Assembly: GCA_902578305.1 (NCBI GenBank)
Contig: CACHCK010000004.1
Span: 1 to 64,000 of the forward strand
Reading direction: 5' to 3'
Origin: an uncultured Pelagibacteraceae bacterium
GTDB lineage: Bacteria > Pseudomonadota > Alphaproteobacteria > Pelagibacterales > AG-422-B15
Length of the DNA: 64,000 nucleotides
In this document: positions 62,297 through 64,000 of the stretch, in pieces
Layout: each line of letters opens with the position of its first letter
How positions within the stretch are numbered: the first letter of the stretch is position 1
Notes under the pieces: generated by a model
Database searches by the model: none
What the model was told of the DNA's origin: nothing
Seen by the model: only the letters and a program-made list of their open reading frames with translations
Made by a program: the position numbers and the translations under genes

Positions 62297-63080
62297 ATTT
62301 ATCTCTACCAAGAATCTTATCGACTTTTTTTATCGCATTTTCCTCAGTAATTTTGAGTCCAGCAATCACTTCTCTCAAAAATCGATCATAAGATAATTCA
62401 AAAAGCTGACGCTCACTATAAGATTGCTCTATTTGATTATTTGCCCTGTTAAGATCTCTAACAACTTCAGCAATCTGTTCAATGTCACCTGAGTTAATTT
62501 TAAGGTCATATTCCTGAGCCCTTCTACTCCACATTGTTCTCTTTATTTTTGGTTTTTGAGAAAGGATTTTTAATACAGTCTGAATTTTAGATGGCTTTGA
62601 TACTTTTCTTAAATTAAGAGACTTTGCCTTTTCAACCGGAACTCTCAAAATTAATTTATCTCGTACAAACTCTATCACATACATCTCTAGTTTTTGTCCA
62701 ACGACCTCTCTTTTTTCGATATCTATAACTTGGCCTACACCGTGTGTAGGATAAACAACATGATCCTTTGTATTAAATATTTTTTTAACTTTTTTTTCTT
62801 TAATGGTCTTTATTTCTAAAAACTTTTTAACTTTTTTTGCTTGATAGTGAGCAGGATTGATAATTCGATTATTAACTTTTTTGTCAGATTGTGGAGGAAG
62901 TTTAGGCTCTACAAATTTCTTTACTTCTTTTGTTTTTTTAACAACTTTTTTTGCTTGTTTCTTTTTTGGTGATTTCTTTACTAAGGTTTTCTTTTTTACA
63001 ACTTTAGTTTTTTTCTTTACAGTTTTCTTTTTTAGAATTTTCTTTTTATCAACTTTACTAACTTTTTTCTTTTTTTTCAT
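62268..63080 (-). CDS. CarD/CdnL-family transcriptional regulator with lysine-rich N-terminal tail
   Basis: CarD_TRCF-like domain FNTKDHVVYPTHGVGQVIDIEKREVVGQKLEMYVIEFVRDKLILRVPVEKAKSLNLRKVS; ~100-residue Lys-rich N-terminus. Confidence 0.93.
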   Translation of the reverse strand: MKKKKKVSKVDKKKILKKKTVKKKTKVVKKKTLVKKSPKKKQAKKVVKKTKEVKKFVEPKLPPQSDKKVNNRIINPAHYQAKKVKKFLEIKTIKEKKVKKIFNTKDHVVYPTHGVGQVIDIEKREVVGQKLEMYVIEFVRDKLILRVPVEKAKSLNLRKVSKPSKIQTVLKILSQKPKIKRTMWSRRAQEYDLKINSGDIEQIAEVVRDLNRANNQIEQSYSERQLFELSYDRFLREVIAGLKITEENAIKKVDKILGRDKLKNAPSLLN

Positions 63081-63088
63081 AGAATTAC

Positions 63089-63421
63089 CTAACCTCCAGA
63101 TTTTTCGGAAAAATATTTATCATATTTATTTTCTTCACTCTCATACATTTTTGCATCAGTTGGAGAGTCTTTCTTCATGGTAATGTTTGGCCATATTTCT
63201 GAAAACTTTTGATTCACTTCTAACCATTTTTCATCTTTATCGTCTGTATCAGAGATGATTGCATCAACAGGACACTCTGGTTCACACACACCACAATCTA
63301 TACATTCATCAGGATTAATTACTAACATATTTTCACCTTCGTAGAAACAATCAACCGGACATACCTCTACGCAATCAGTATATTTGCATTTTATGCATTT
63401 TTCATTAACTAGGTAGGTCAT
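63089..63421 (-). CDS. fdxA: Ferredoxin (7Fe type)
   Basis: [47 protein letters not shown]. Confidence 0.95.
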   Translation of the reverse strand: MTYLVNEKCIKCKYTDCVEVCPVDCFYEGENMLVINPDECIDCGVCEPECPVDAIISDTDDKDEKWLEVNQKFSEIWPNITMKKDSPTDAKMYESEENKYDKYFSEKSGG

Positions 63422-63424
63422 TTT

Positions 63425-63862
63425 TTATTGTGAGAGTTTTTTCTTTATTTCACCAACTTTAAAGTCATCGATATATAAAAGACCAGATATTTTACGTACT
63501 AAAGCATTTTCATAATCATCAATTCTTCCATCTGCAATTACAATCTTCCATATCATTTCAATTATCATTATTTTTTCATCATCAGTTAGTAAGCTGTTAA
63601 TTTTTGAGGTAAATTGGTGAATATCATTCGCGTTATCAACAAGTTCATAAGAAGCCTCAAAAAGTTTATTTAATTTATCGTTATCTAAATCATAAAAATT
63701 ACCAAGCAATTTTAATATTTCATTCTTTTCAATCTCGTCAAACTCACCATCGTGAAGAGCAGTGGTAACCATTAAAGATGCAACTGCTAATTGAGAAGCA
63801 TCAAATTCCTCTTCTTTCGCCTCTTTTTTGTCAGATAATAGTGTTTTGAATTTGTCTAGCAT
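63425..63862 (-). CDS. TerB-family (tellurite resistance-like) helical protein
   Basis: ASLMVTTALHDGEFDEIEKNEILKLL...MIWKIVIADGRIDDYENALVRKISGLLYI acidic repeats typical of TerB. Confidence 0.88.
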   Translation of the reverse strand: MLDKFKTLLSDKKEAKEEEFDASQLAVASLMVTTALHDGEFDEIEKNEILKLLGNFYDLDNDKLNKLFEASYELVDNANDIHQFTSKINSLLTDDEKIMIIEMIWKIVIADGRIDDYENALVRKISGLLYIDDFKVGEIKKKLSQ

Positions 63863-64000
63863 AATGATTTTTTTGTATATTAGTATTTAAAGAATACTAT
63901 ATCTAGTACCCGTTTTAGAACAAAAGGTGTAGATTTTAAGTCCGAATCATCAACTTATAATGTTCTTTAAATATTCTAATTTTTTTTATTCTTAATTAAC

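Noticed and set aside
63425-63862. TerB-like protein as part of a tellurite/phage-defence ter cluster
   Set aside because: No terACDEZ or other ter genes nearby; isolated TerB-fold proteins are common in alphaproteobacteria.

Overview
A contiguous, gene-dense, AT-rich chromosomal segment, most likely from a streamlined (probably marine) alphaproteobacterium. The lineage is inferred from gene content and order only. Most of the window is housekeeping: sucA(partial)-sucB-lpd; xerC/D-like recombinase, fsa and priA beside the F1 ATP synthase operon atpHAGDC; the rplU-rpmA-obgE-proB-proA-nadD-rsfS-rlmH-ctpA-rppH cluster; DUF1015-serC-serA-gpmA-phaA-phaB; gloB, metW-metX behind a SAM-II-type riboswitch; hisC-tyrA; lysA-lptM-argH; coq7-dsbB; pabB-pabC; ispH; rpoH; csaA. 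There are two tRNAs, Leu(CAA) and Arg(CCT). Less ordinary regions are: (i) a compact ethylmalonyl-CoA pathway locus (etfA-etfB-ATR-twin TM protein-mcd-ccr, divergent from ecm plus an abutting esterase); (ii) an RND/MMPL transporter + LolA-like periplasmic protein + outer-membrane beta-barrel set next to an acyl-CoA synthetase, the best candidate for an under-described lipid transport system; (iii) a histone H1-like Lys/Ala repeat protein next to a CarD regulator with its own H1-like lysine-rich tail; (iv) a 40-aa LptM-like lipoprotein between argH and lysA that is missing from the ORF track; (v) a sterol-desaturase-family/SnoaL/membrane-protein trio. I see no CRISPR array, prophage, transposon or defence island.
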